From Platynereis dumerilii (Eukaryota; Annelida; Polychaeta; Phyllodocida; Nereididae), in NCBI GenBank assembly GCA_026936325.1, contig JAPTHN010000003.1, positions 98,923,538 to 98,987,537 on the forward strand: a stretch of 64,000 nucleotides of DNA, given 5' to 3'. A program made the position numbers and the translations under genes. Within the stretch, counting starts at the first letter, position 1; each line of letters begins with the position of its first letter. Positions 37,095 to 49,149 of this stretch are shown piece by piece. The notes under the pieces are model-generated. The model was not told where the DNA came from. It saw only the letters and a program-made list of their open reading frames with translations, and made no database searches.

Positions 37095-37215
37095 TTGATT
37101 TACGCAACTGATATTTTAGCCATAGTTTCAGGGTTCTTCCAAAATATGCAAGCCATTTGCATTTCAGCGTCGATTTCCATAATCTTCTGAAACCGATAAA
37201 TCATTGTCAAAAATA
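37095..37215 (-). other. Array island i copy, exon-like after a 3' splice site
   Basis: On the minus strand, tgatttatcggtttcag (CAG boundary at 37186) is followed by codons KIMEIDAEMQMACIFWKNPE and then TMAKISVA before a stop. The paralogous sites at 33767 and 45364 keep the pyrimidine tract and CAG, and the 13.05 kb copy keeps IMKMEEEMQM without the CAG. No convincing donor follows. It could be a short 3'-terminal exon. The product is unknown. Confidence 0.4.
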
Positions 37216-37317
37216 GACAGCAGCAAATATCTGAGACGACAGGTGTCTTTTTGTTCTTTGATAATATCTTGTCAAAGTGCGACAAAACAAATTGTGTAGC
37301 CATGTATCCTAATGTAT

Positions 37318-37488
37318 GGCTCCGTGGTACAGTGGGTAGCATCCCCGCCTTGTACACATGAGGACGTGGGTTCAATCCCCGCTCCAGCCATGTCCAGAGG
37401 TTATCACTATAATGATTGGTATGATTGCCGTTCAGTATGGTGAGCGCCGGTGAGCAGATTTATCTGGAATGGGCGCTATATAAAATCA
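37318..37488 (+). mobile_element. tRNA-derived SINE
   Basis: The head resembles a tRNA: A box TGGTACAGTGG at 37325-37335 and B box GGTTCAATCC at 37369-37378 with normal spacing, and a T-arm pairing gtggg with cccgc. The acceptor stem pairs only at its outer positions, so it is not a functional tRNA. The body ends in GCGCTATATAAAA at about 37473-37485, an ending typical of L2 LINEs and SINEs that use their machinery. The paralogous region near 45500 lacks it. Confidence 0.75.
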
Positions 37489-37511
37489 TACTATATATAT
37501 ATATATATATA
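37489..37511. repeat. TA dinucleotide repeat at SINE tail
   Basis: A run of about ten TA units directly downstream of the SINE body, acting as its simple tail. Confidence 0.85.
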
Positions 37512-38459
37512 ATCCTTGATATAACAGTATCAAACAAGCAAAACAGACTGTGTAATATGTAAAAGCTTTCTGCATAATTCTGTGTGCTGGATTCCCATCT
37601 TGTGGTATAAGCTACTCAGCCTTTAATTTCCACTCCGGCCACTGCGACCTCATTTCTCGCAGAAACCAGATGAGCCTGTTAACACCTGGGTTAGTCTGGC
37701 TTCTGTATACAATCTATTCTGTTGAGATAGGTTTGTTCACAGTCTGTTTCATATCCTTTCCCTTTTTACCTGTAAACTTAATTTACTCGATCCTTGTTAG
37801 GAATACTGATTTGAAATTATCACAGGAAGCATGTTTACCTTATCATGAGGTCAACTTTGACCAGTCAGTGACATAGTCTCGGCAGAAACATGGCTGTCCA
37901 TATATCTTTCGGTATTGCCATCTGAAGCAGACAGATTAACTGGTGTCATGCCGGAATGGTTGGCCCTCGTACAGTGTTAGAGGAAGTCTGCAGCCCAGCT
38001 ACTCAAGTAAGAAGCTGTCAGATGAAGCAGCTCTCCGTAATGTGAGACGGAAAGGAGGCAAAAACTGCTGTTACACTGAAAATGAGAAAAAATTATATGT
38101 GTGAGAGATTGCTGGCTTGAGGCAAAGTTGAATATAGAAAGCTCACTAAGTGACTGGATGCTTCATGAGTGTAACTTTTTGCGAAGATAAGTCTCTTAAC
38201 TATCTGTGTCAAACAACTAACTTTAGTTTTGGCAAGATGGTTGGTCTTTATAATAATACAGGTGATTGCCACCTTGCTGCTTTCATTCATTTCTAGCTTC
38301 AAATGTACTGACTCTAGAGACTTCCTTGCTTGTGTGAGTAATGTAAAGCCATGCACCTCTCTTACTGTGGTCACTTTTCGTTAAAAAAATAAGTGGCTCA
38401 TTGGTGGCTAAACACTTGAATTTGCTTATAAATATACATTTTAATGTGTATTGATCAGG

Positions 38460-40600
38460 TACCAATGGATTCATTGTTGGAATTTTCACTTCATGTGGAG
38501 CAAAATCCTCAACTATAGATCCAAGTAAATAACTGCAAATGTACAAATGTATAACTTTTGTACCATATTGTTGAAATGGTTTATATATTCTGAATGACTA
38601 GACCCACAAGGACAATTGCTGTCATTTCGGAAGTTCCTATCTAAGGAGAACCATACGGATTAGCAATGAAAATGGCAAACTGTCATGAAAGCAGCACATA
38701 TAAGTGCTCATATTCCATAACTGCCTCTAAAACATAGCTATTTGGCTCCCTTCCATGCAGTTGTGCAGGATATTTGCATATCTGCTTACTGTCCATAATC
38801 ATGTGGCAAGAATTGTCTGCCAGAAAATAGTTATCACTGTATCCCTAAATTGCTTTGCATAATGGTTTCTACCTGTGGAAAACAGAGTGGCGTCTGGGTT
38901 TTTAGCACCGTTTTGCCATGATAGTTTCCTTCAAATGTCTATGCTATACAAACAATGGCCAATAACAAATAAAAAACAACTGCTACTTTTGTCTAAGTTG
39001 TGAGTTTATTTATTAGCTTACTGAAAAGATATGGTGAGCCTTTTTCAGAAATCATTGTCGAGTCGCAGAAATCGTGTATGGCAAACTCATTGTTTCATTT
39101 TTAATGCTGATAAAAAAACAAAACAAATAATAGTCACATGAATATTTCAACTGGAAATTTTAAACACTTCTGTGGGTGTAATAACTTAGCGTCATTGTGC
39201 ATGATGCAAATCTAACGATTTGGACAAAACCATCCACAGGCAAAAGCAAATCAGGCAACTTGAAAATGAAATCGGCAGATTTTATCATATTTTTGACAAG
39301 GAAAATCCATTGCAATAAATAGTATTATAGATTAGCCCTGGACTTGTCTCCTCCTTTGACTTTTGACCAGAGGTTGGTTAATTTCTTCCGTGGTCACTAT
39401 GTGATCTTTTTGTCCATTGAATAGAAGCCAGACAAGGTCACCTGTATGGTCTGGTTTTCTGCAGTGTGATCTAGTAGACAGAGATGGCTTCTTTCACAAC
39501 GTACAAAGGCAAGACTACATCTTATAAGATATATCCGATGTCCAGGCACACTATAATTAATAGGGGAAATATGAGGGAAAATGCTGACTTAATGGGCTTT
39601 AGAGGGAAAGATGCAAAAGTTAATAAACCTTTGCGCAGTACCTTACTGAACCTGGTAACTAAGTCAAAGTTACCATTTATAACATGATAAAATTTAGGAT
39701 TGGCCAGATATTTATATACAATCTATCATACATTATACTGAAGTGAAGTGAAAATATCGAAATAGATTTACACATAGATAGATAGATGGACAGAAAAATA
39801 TATAGACAGTTAAAGGATGAAAATATTGTTGTCATGATAAAAATCTGGCTGAATATGCTTCATTCAAGTCTTCAGTCCCACTCTTCATTAAGTTGACTTA
39901 TTCTGATCATGTCTCAGAATTGTCTGTGAGTTTAATTAATTTCCATTGGTGAAAAGCATGCTTTGTCAATATTTTTCATCTGTTCGAAGGATTTTTCTTT
40001 TTTTGGTTGATTAACTTAGTTTCATATGAGAATTAATTGCATCTTAGAATATTTGGTGAATGCCAGCAACAGACTGAAGAGAGAGAGAGCTCATTTGAAT
40101 AATACAGTGCAGATTTAAAGGATGGAACAACAGAAAGACCACATGCACTGGATATAGGCATTTTAAAGAAAGATGGATAAATCAACACATTTATAGATAG
40201 ATGAAGACATAACCACATAGATGGACTAATTTGATGGATTGATGAATAGGATACATGTAGAGTTGTAGACAGACAGGCAGGCAGATAGTTCCTGAGATCT
40301 TCATGTATAGGTACACCAGGTTTATGATTTTCTTTTATCAAAATATTTACTGCAGTATTGTGGTTATGATATCACTGTAACCTTGCAGAATATGCCAAGG
40401 TGTGGAAAACTGACTTGCTGGAATTAATTCTAAGGAGACTATAGTATATATAGAATTTTAAGATTGCAACTGTGTTTCTGATTGACCACTTAGTTGGTGT
40501 CATCACTCTCATCAGCATCACAAGGATCTCACTAGCCTCTCTCAAGATGAGGTCATTACCCATTGATTGAGGCTAACACAACCTTCAGCAAATAATAGAT
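38460..40600. repeat. Third array, unit 1 (blocks T-U-P-Q)
   Basis: Blocks at 38.46-38.9 (T), 38.9-39.2 (U), 39.33-39.7 (P) and 39.7-40.56 kb (Q) recur in the same order at 46.57-49.02, 51.2-56.46 and 59.2-62.27 kb. Block P contains 'ccagacaaggtcacctgtat' and block Q ends in island Y. The 67-codon open frame at 39484-39687 is shared with 47597-47800 but lost in the 55.4 kb copy. Confidence 0.7.
40485..40580 (-). other. Array island Y copy
   Basis: The minus strand reads NDLILREASEILVMLMRVMT and then PTKWSIRNT in an open frame. Other copies at 48930, 49940, 56350 and 62180. Conserved more strongly than its flanks. Unidentified; possibly an exon or a structured element. Confidence 0.4.
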
Positions 40601-41235
40601 CAGAATGGCTGGCTCATGTACTACACGTCTCTTATTTGCAAAACAAGAGTCAGATTAGTGAATAGGACTACGTCATGATTAAAAGAGTTTCAAAATTATC
40701 CCACACAATGATAAAAAATATTACAGGAAGTTTTTGCTATGTTCTGAGTTAATTAGATCTTTTTTCATCAATATGCAAAAGGTCCGCCTAGAGGGCAATG
40801 TAGCATATGAAAAGCAGATACACATAAGAATCACAAGGGCATGTTGGAGGATGGACTACTATAAGAGTCTGCTCCGTAAAATTGGATGAACTGAGTCAGC
40901 TTTAATAATTGACCAAGATAGTTACAAAATTCCTTTTCAAGAGCTAACATAGCTTGTTCTTTTCAGCTAAGATAATCTGACACTGAATGTGAATTTTTTT
41001 TCCAGAACATGTTATTCTGTTGGGGAAAAAAAAGAGATGTAATACGTTTTTTAATGACTCTTTTACGAATATTGAATACATGTCCATGAATCAAATACAG
41101 CTTAGCACATGTTTATCATTCAATTCAGAAGCTGTCAGATGAAGCAGATATAATGAATAACATAGTCACTGGAAAAATAAATCGCATTTGGTAATTTCAA
41201 TAATGTTTGTATTGTAATGATTAATTCTTGTATTA

Positions 41236-41266
41236 TTTCTTTGTTTTGATTTCAGGTGAGTTTGTG
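41236..41266 (+). promoter_or_regulatory. Candidate recursive splice site, paralogue of 32974
   Basis: ctttgttttgatttCAG is followed immediately by GTGAGTTTGTG (junction 41255/41256). Both halves of the double site are preserved in the duplicate although surrounding sequence has changed. Confidence 0.35.
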
Positions 41267-42757
41267 TTTTTGTGCTGCTTTTAACATGGAATATCAAGAT
41301 ATGTGAGTATAGTTTTGCAGAATTAATACAGAGGTTTCCTGAAGAACTTGAGTTGATTGTTTTGACATATCTAGGATTGGAAATTAACGAAGCCCTCACC
41401 TGGAATGTTTATGTGACTCGATTTTGCAAAAAAAATTATTTTACAATTTCTTAATTAGCAAGACAGTTCTTATCAAAATATATAATGCAGTCATACACTC
41501 TACAGTCATTGACATAAGTCTTGTCGCTGACACCTTCTATGCAATGGTTTTTAGCGAAAATAAAATTTTGTTACAGACAGAATATTCTACAAATTAAAAA
41601 TGACAGTATCTTCAAACAGTTCTTGTACTAAAGTCTTTTGGCATTCAAAAAGTAATGTCTAAAAAATTGTCTTGTTGTAAAATGCGGAAAATGGTGCAAG
41701 GATATTAGAGAATTTTTTCATTGTGTAGCTGAGTAAGTAAAAAAAAATATTTGCAAGACTTCATGATCTTTAGGACAATCCCCATTGGTTCTGGAAGGAG
41801 TCATGTAGAGTATCAATATAGAGTTGCATGCTATCAACAGAGTGTCTGTTCGCGGCCCTAAAGCTGCTCAGCATGAGTCTATCATGTTATCAAAAGCCCG
41901 TCAGAAGAAGCAACTCTTACTTGATGCAAGATGGAAAAGAGGCAAAAGCTGCCATTAAGTTGATCATGTGTGTAAGAGCTTTCTATAGTATAGTGCAGGG
42001 AAAGGGAAGCTCAGTAAGTGATGTAGAGCATACTTTGGGTGTATAATGTAGGTTCAAAAAGGTGTGCTACACCATTTTGTTTCAGTTAATCAAAATGTAG
42101 CTTATTATGCTCTAAGGGGGTTGGCAGCAATTTTCTGGTACACGCAGCGCAGAGTGTTTTAAAGGTGTTGTCTACAGAATGTTTGTTAACTCTCTGAGAC
42201 TCATAGCGGACTTTAGGTTTTGGCATAATGATAAGTGTTTTTATTCATTTTTTAAGTTGCCTTGGTACATCATTCTAACCCAGTTGAAACTCTCCAACCT
42301 TTCGGCCAGCAGCAGTGTCAATGCCATCATTCTCAATTTGGCTGTGGCACTAGAACAATACAGGTCACTGCCAGCTTGCTGCCTTTATTGATTTCAGCTA
42401 TAAAAAAGGCCAACTAAGGTGACCCTCCTTTCCCTTCCCATCAATTACATGAGTTAATGGAGGTAACCATACTTTGTGTGGTCTTCTCACGTCTCTTTTT
42501 TCAAGCCTGACAGAAAGATGTTGACTTAGATCTTGAATCAAAACAAAACCTTCTTGTGGTAACTTGTCATGAAACAAATGGTTTGAAGAAACAGTGGCCT
42601 GAAAAAGATAATATAACAATAATAATGATAATAAGTAGATCCTGGAAGCTGGTCCAATTGGTCCTCTTTGTTCAGCTCTGTGTAGTGTCTGTTAATGATC
42701 ACATTTTCTCTTCAGAGGACCTCACACTCTAACAATTTGATGTCACAAAGGCCATTG

Positions 42758-42890
42758 TTAACCACTTCTTTCACCAGACAGCTCAACTTCCTGAAGACCT
42801 TGATCATGCCTCAAATCACCTCCAGCAATCTGCTGAGCAAGCACGGAAAGGGAACTCATCAAGCTATCTGAAGGCCATCGGCAATCTCCG
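42758..42890 (-). other. Array island d copy
   Basis: The minus strand reads SLMSSLSVLAQQIAGGDLRH, then DQGLQEVELSGERSG and a stop. Paralogue of 35120-35308; the frame ends sooner. Confidence 0.4.
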
Positions 42891-44444
42891 CAATGGAGGC
42901 AGGCGTGTAAACACTCAACAAAAGAATTTTTTCTAGAGTTAAAGGACATAATAATGTGGCTGTGGGAACTGCAACAACTATTTTGTCACAAGTAAATAAC
43001 GAGATTGACTAAGCAAAACCATGGAAAACAACTTTACAGTGAATGTATTTAGAATGAAGTACTTGTCAGGGCACAAATGCTGTAACTGATCTGCTGAGAA
43101 GTGTTAGTTCTCTAACTTTTAAAGATGATTCTTTTCTGCTTATTGTGCTATCTCTGCATTTTCCCAAAGGACTTGCTCTGCACATCTGCCTTTAGATTGT
43201 TTCCTGCTATGCGCAAGGAACCTTAAACCTTCTGGAATATTACTTTTAACAAAGTGAGCAGGACTTTGCTGCTATGTTGCTGGAATGAGAAGCTACTTCA
43301 GAGGACATTTTAGAATGTTAACTTAGCATTTAGATGGTATATCATACAGGTTGTAGCAATTTCTTAACTTACACTTTATTTTGAAATAGGCCTACTATAA
43401 AGCATCATCACAAAGAAGGAAGTTGCAAAGGCATGACTTATACGATAAACCAAAATTACCCCAAATGGCCTGACTCACTGTCAATACTTATAAGTTTGAC
43501 AGAAGCTGATGCAAGTGAAAGCCAAAATCTCTGAAGAATCTTAAAGTCAGTAAGTTACCACCTAGACGATAGTAGACATGTTGTCTGTGTGACACTGCAA
43601 GACATTTACAAAGGACAGACTCAAAGAAACAAAAAAGTTAATGACATGCAATTGCTGATTTTCACCAAAGTGTTTCTTTTAAGTTTGATAGATTAAAGTG
43701 AGCAACAAGCTGCAAGAAATCATGAAATCAAGCTTCATTGGTTTGCAGGAAAATTACAAAAACTTGCAAGGAAAAGCCAGAGAGGTAATCTGTCAGGAAC
43801 ATGCAGTTAATTATTGACTGCATGGTGTCATGCCAGGATGATTGGCCCACCGTGTGAAAGTCAGTTTGCAGCCAAAACCTGTCTGTGGCCCTAAAGCTGC
43901 TCAGCACAAGTTTATCATGTAATCCTGAAGCTTTCAGATAAAGCAGCTCTCCATAATGCAGGATACATACTAGAGGGGAGGCAACCATTTCGTCAAGACA
44001 TCATAAAGCAAGAGGAAAACTTGCAAAAGTTGTATGTGGCTTTTGAGGGCTCTCTTCAATGCTGAATATGTGTGAAGCCAGAAGGTGGCTCAGGGAACTT
44101 GTTGGAGAGATGGACTGCTGTATTAGAGCTGTGAGAATACTTCAGTATCAAGTCTCCTGAGGCATAACATGGCTGGGGGCCACAATTATACACTGTGCAA
44201 TTCTCTGTTGAAGCTTATATCTTTCTCGTTTGCTAATTTCAAGCCTGTATGGAGACGGCAGTTTTGAAGAAGGAGTAAATTACAGGAAACCCTTCTCCCA
44301 GCAGACAACAAGCTTGATTTTGGTTGAAGTCACATTGAATTTTGAACTGGCAGAATGGCTATTTGTTTCACGTGTTGTCAGTGTTATATTCGTGTAAACA
44401 ACAACAGAGCCTTGTCTGAATTTGAGTGTGTACGTGTAATGCCC

Positions 44445-45133
44445 CATTCACACGGCACATTACGGAGCACTTTAGGCGTCGGCGGGATGGTATTTCCTTG
44501 AAATTTGGATGAATTTGGGTGATCCGCCGTCGACTTTTCACATCCCCCAGGGGTAGTTTTTGTTCCCCTCAGGGGTTCCTAGAAATGGAAAAACTGTGCC
44601 GTGGATGTCAAAAAAGATTCAACAGGTTCAAACTTTTTTTTCATGACGGCGGAACAGAGCCCAAAATTTTCTTGATTTTTGGATGTCCGGCAGGGATTTT
44701 TTCAGTGAGAACGTCTCAAAAACATCTCCGGCGGGATATTAGGACATCCCCTGCCCCTGAGGGGACCTCTCCTGCCCCTGCGGGGACCTCTCCTGCTCCT
44801 GGGGGGGACATTTGCAGCCTCGCCGGCAGTTTTTGACATCCCACCGACAGTATTTTGACATCCCGCCGACGATCTTTGACATCCCACAGGCATTTAGATC
44901 TTGCCCCCCAGGCATTTAGATCTTTCCCACAGGGATATGATGTTATCCCGCCGATTTACGATCTGATCCCGCCATGATATGCTTTTAATTAATTATATAA
45001 TAGTTTTATAAACATTGTATGTCGCCGGGATGGTAATTTTTTTCCTAGAATTCAACTGAAGCTACCCCTCAGTGGTAAAAAAGTTCTCCGTAACGTGCCG
45101 TGAGATCTTAGCATAAGTCTTTCTATGTGAATG
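44445..45133. mobile_element. GC-rich TIR element with ATCCCGCCG motif cluster
   Basis: The left end CATTCACACGGCACATTACG is matched by the complement of the right end (cgtaacgtgccgtga ... tgaatg), with about 20 extra bases near the right terminus. The paralogous site near 36930 is uninterrupted. Inside, variants of atcccgccg and its complement cggcgggat occur about eight times, and ggggacctctcctgcccctg is repeated. Open frames across it are by-products of these repeats. Superfamily not assigned. Confidence 0.65.
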
Positions 45134-45279
45134 CAACCACATAGTTATGAAACAGGTTTACTCACAAAATATAGATCACCTTGCTTTCACAAATGTCATC
45201 CAACTGAAATCACCACCATCGGTTTAATCGAGGAAATAATTATCATGCACTTTGTTGTGATATTTGTCTTTTTTAAATT

Positions 45280-45395
45280 TACGCAACTGATATTTTAGCC
45301 ATAGTTTAAAGGTTCTTCCAAATTATGCAAGCCATTGGCATTCTTTGCCAATTGCTTAATCTTCTGAAACCAATAAATCATTGTCAAAAATGGAC
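45280..45395 (-). other. Array island i copy, exon-like
   Basis: On the minus strand, tttattggtttcag (boundary at 45364) is followed by KIKQLAKNANGLHNLEEPLN before a stop. Paralogue of 37095-37215; the acceptor is preserved while the codons have drifted. Confidence 0.35.
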
Positions 45396-46454
45396 AGCAG
45401 CAAATATCTGAGACGAGCAAATGTCTTTTTGTTCTTTCATATCTTGTTAAAGCAAGACAAAACTAATTGTCAAGAATTTAAGCATTTTAATTGTCATGTA
45501 TAACCTTATTCCTCGATATAACTGTATCCAACAAACAAAATTTGCGGTGTTCTACAGACTACGTATGCTATGTAAAAGCTTTCTGCATAATTCCATGCTG
45601 GATTCCCATCTTGTGGCAATAGCTACTCTGTTTTTAATTTTCACTGTGGCCACTCTGACCTCATTTCTAACAGAAACCAGATGAGCCTGTTAACACCTGT
45701 GTTAGTCTGGCTTCTGTATACAATCTACTCTATTGAGATAGTTTTTTCACTGTCCGTTTCTTGTCTTTTGCTTTTTACCAGTAAATTGAAGTTACTCTAT
45801 CCTTGTTTGGAATACTTATTTGAAATTATCTCAGGAAGCATGTTTACCTTATCATGACGCACATTTGTCTCTGTTTTATGCAACCATTCGATCCCGTGGC
45901 AACCATGAATAACCACATTCTGTCACCAGGTGGCATGACTTCCCTGAAGACCTTGATAATTCTTCTGAGTAATTACATGCATATTTTTTAAAATTCATTC
46001 ATGACATAATATAGAACGTCCCTAGCCGCAGACTAGCTACAAGTACTAAGCCTAGTCACTTTGCATGAGGTCAACTTTGATGGATCACTGACCAGTCAGT
46101 GACATAGCCTCGGCAGAAACATGGCTGTCCATATATCTTTTGGTATTGCCATCTGCAGCAGACAGATTAACTGGTGTCATGCCGGGATGGTTGGCCCACA
46201 GTGTGACAGCCTGTGTGCAGTCCTGCTGCTGCTCAGCACAAGTTTATCAAGTAAGAAGCTGTCAGATGAAGCAGCTCTCCATAATGCAAGACGGGCAGGA
46301 GGCAAAAACTGCTGTTACACTGAAAATGAGAAAACGGGTATGTGTGAGATATTGCTAGCTTGGTTCAAAGTAGGATATAGAAAGCTCACTAAGTGACAGG
46401 ATGCTCTATGAGAGTTACTTATTGCAAAGATAAGTCTGTTAACTACTACCTTGC

Positions 46455-46575
46455 CTTATATGACCGCCTTCCTCCCGCACTAAGTAGTATTTTTAGTGTG
46501 TTTTGCCCCCCTACGAGAGACCACACCCCCACGAGAGACCTTTCATGACAGCAGAAGGAGCGGTCTTATAACACA
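46455..46575. mobile_element. Possible short TIR element
   Basis: The sequence between 'cttatatgaccgccttcctcc' and 'gaaggagcggtcttataac' has weak inverted ends (about 15 bp with mismatches) and interrupts alignment with 38200-38460. It also holds a direct repeat of cccacgagagacc type. Alternatively a simple rearrangement. Confidence 0.3.
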
Positions 46576-47951
46576 GGGACCGGACCATTGTATTCATTGT
46601 TGGTATTTTCACGTCATGTAGAGCAAAATCCTCAGCTATAGACCAAAGTAAATAACTGCAAATGTATAACTTTTGTACCATATTGTTGAAATGGTTTTGG
46701 TAACATATTCTGAATGAATAGACCCACAAGGCCAATTGCTGTCATTTCGGAAGTTGTTATCCAAGGAGAATTATACGGAGTAGCGATGAGAATGGCATTC
46801 TGTCATGAAAGTAGCACATATAAGTGCTCATATTCCGTAACTGCCTCTAAAACGTAGCTATTGGGCTCCATGCAGTTGTGCAGGCTATTTGAATATCTGC
46901 TTACTGTCCATAATTATGTGGCAAGAATCGTCTACCAGAAAATAGTTATCACTGTATCCCGAAATTGCTTTGCATAATGGTTTCTTCCTGGGGAAAACAG
47001 TGTGGCGTCTGGTTTTTTGGCACCGTTTTGCCATGATAGTTTCCTTTAAATATTCTATGCTATACAAACAATGGCCATATTACAAATAAAAATCAACTGC
47101 TACTTTCGTCTACATTGTGTGTTTATTTATTAGCTTATTGAAAAGATATTGTGAGCCTATTTTAGAAATCATTGTCTAGTCGCAGAAAAACGTGTATGGC
47201 AAACTCACTGTTTCATTTTTAATGCTGTTAAAAATAACAACAGATAAAAGTCACATGAATATTTCAACTGAAAATTTTAAGCACTTCCGCAGGCGTAGAA
47301 ACTTAGTGTCTCTGTGAATGATGCAAATCTATTGATCTGGACAAACCAACCGCAGACAAAAGCAAATCAGGCAACTTGAAAATGAGATCAGAAGATTTTA
47401 TCATATTTTCGACAAGGAAAATCCATTGCTATAAATAGAATTATAGATAAGCCCTGGACTTGTCTCATTTGACTTCTGACCAGTGGATGGTTAATTTTAT
47501 CTGTGGTCACTATGTGATCTTTTTGTCCTTTAAATTGAAGCCAGACAAGGTCACCTGTATGGTCTGGTTTTCTGCAGTGTTGTCTAAAAGACAGAGTTGG
47601 CTTCTTTCGGAACGAACAAAGGCAAGACTACATCTTATAAGATATATCCCATGTCCAGGCACATTATAATTAATAGGGGAAATATGCGGGAAAATGCTGA
47701 CTTAATGGGCTTTAGAGGGAAAGATGCAAAAGTTAATAAACTTTTGCGCAGTACTTTACTGAACCTGGTAACTAAACCAAAGTTACCGTTTATAACATGA
47801 TAAAATTTAGGATTGGCCGGATATCTGTATACAATCTATCATACATTTTACCGTGAATATATATACAGAGAGTGGCTAGATACACAAATATTTGAAGTGA
47901 AAAGATTGAAATAGATTTACACATAGATAGATAGATGGACAGAAAAATATA

Positions 47952-48356
47952 CGGAACAACCAAAAATAAAGTAAGAACATTTTCTGGCAGAAGTCCTCTG
48001 TTTACCTATTTCGCCCTCTTTTCTCCTCTCCATCCCAAATCTCCTTACAACGCCCTTTGACTCCTTGCAACAACCTTAGCCCACATTAAGAACTCTATTT
48101 AGACAGCTACCAATGTAACTGCAATTGGCATAGTTGCAAAGTATAAAGTAAATGAAACACAATCAGAGTGATTGAGTTTAAATTGGTGTTGTTTAAATGG
48201 GATTTTAATGTAATTTTAAAAGGTAGTTTCAAGTAGGTAAAAGTAGGAAGTGATTCTGGGTTAGTCAAAAGGTGTGAAAGGGTAAAGTAGTGGCTGATTC
48301 TTCCTTCCTGCTTTCCTTCCTGCTGGGTTAATCGTACTTTATTTTGGATTGTACTG
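47952..48356. mobile_element. TA-flanked MITE with CAGTACAA-type end
   Basis: A 405 bp insertion between TA at 47950-47951 and 48357-48358. The paralogue at about 39795 shows the exact empty site (gaaaaatatatagacag). The left end CGGAACAACCAAAAATAAAG is matched by the complement of the right end (cagtacaatccaaaataaag). No coding sequence. The right end resembles those of 10581-10838 and 14416-14819. Confidence 0.85.
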
Positions 48357-48929
48357 TATAGACAGTTAAAGGATGAAAATATTGTTGTCATGATAAAAAG
48401 CTGGCTGAATATGCTTAACTTAAGTCTTCAGTCCCACTCTTCATTAAGTCGACTTATTCTGATCATGTCTCAGAATTGTCTGTGAGTTTAATTAATTTCC
48501 ATTGGTGAAAAGCATGCTTTGTCAATATTTGTTGTCTCTTTGCAGGACTTTTCTTCTGTTGATTAACTTAGTTTCACGTGAGAATTAATTGCATCTCAGA
48601 ATATTTGGTGAATACTGCCTGGATATAGGCATTTTTAAAGAAAGATAGATAAATCAATACATTTATACAAGTAGATAAATGAAGATACAGCCACATCAAT
48701 GGACTATATGGAATGGATGGATGGATGAATAGGGTGCATGTAGAGTTCTAGACAGACAGACAGGCAGTTTCTGAGATCTTCATGTATATGTACACCAAGT
48801 TTATGATGTTCTTTTACTATGATATCACTGTAACCTTGCAGAATATGCCAAGGTGTGGAAAACTGATTTGCTGGAGTTAATTCCAAGGAGACTATAGACT
48901 GATAAGATTGCTGTGGTGTTTCTGATTGA

Positions 48930-49020
48930 CCACTTAGTTGGTGTCATCACTCTCATCAACATCACAAGGATCTCACTACCCTCTCTTAAGATGAGGTCAC
49001 TATCTGTAGATTGAGGCTAA
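48930..49020 (-). other. Array island Y copy
   Basis: Reads DLILREGSEILVMLMRVMTP and then TKWSIRNT on the minus strand. See 40485-40580. Confidence 0.4.
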
Positions 49021-49149
49021 CACAACCTTCAGCAAAGAATAGATCAGAATAGCTGGCTCATGTACTACATGTCACTTATTTGTAAAACAGGAGTCAGGTT
49101 AGTGAATAGGACTATGTCATGATAAAAAGAGTTTCAAAATTATCCGCAC

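Larger units (their letters stand above)
32500..40600. repeat. Tandem duplication 2, left copy
   Basis: Landmarks at 32.7, 34.4, 35.1, 35.5, 36.3, 37.1, 37.9, 39.5 and 40.5 kb recur in the same order at 41.0, 41.85, 42.7, 43.1, 43.8, 45.3, 46.15, 47.6 and 48.95 kb, so the period is about 7.4-8.4 kb. Differences are much more frequent than in duplication 1. Edges are approximate. About 860 bp at 33480-34340 are missing from the right copy. No recognised gene. Confidence 0.75.
40850..49030. repeat. Tandem duplication 2, right copy
   Basis: Right partner of 32500-40600, holding insertions at 44445-45133 and 47952-48356 that the left copy lacks, and lacking the left copy's SINE and 96 bp foldback. 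No recognised gene. Confidence 0.75.

Noticed and set aside
37318-37390. Functional tRNA gene
   Set aside because: A and B boxes are good, but the acceptor stem pairs only partly and the sequence continues into a SINE body with an L2-like tail.
39484-39687. 67-codon plus-strand open frame shared with 47597-47800
   Set aside because: The two copies are paralogous DNA, and their differences include several amino-acid changes and loss of the ATG in the second. The third copy near 55.4 kb is disrupted. Conservation is explained by recent duplication, so I do not call a gene.
44519-44893. Proline/glycine-rich frames on both strands
   Set aside because: They come from internal repeats of the GC-rich element at 44445-45133.
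34420-46320. Island f as a protein-coding exon
   Set aside because: Frames shift between copies on both strands, and the ttttctcattttcag acceptor is present in only two of them.
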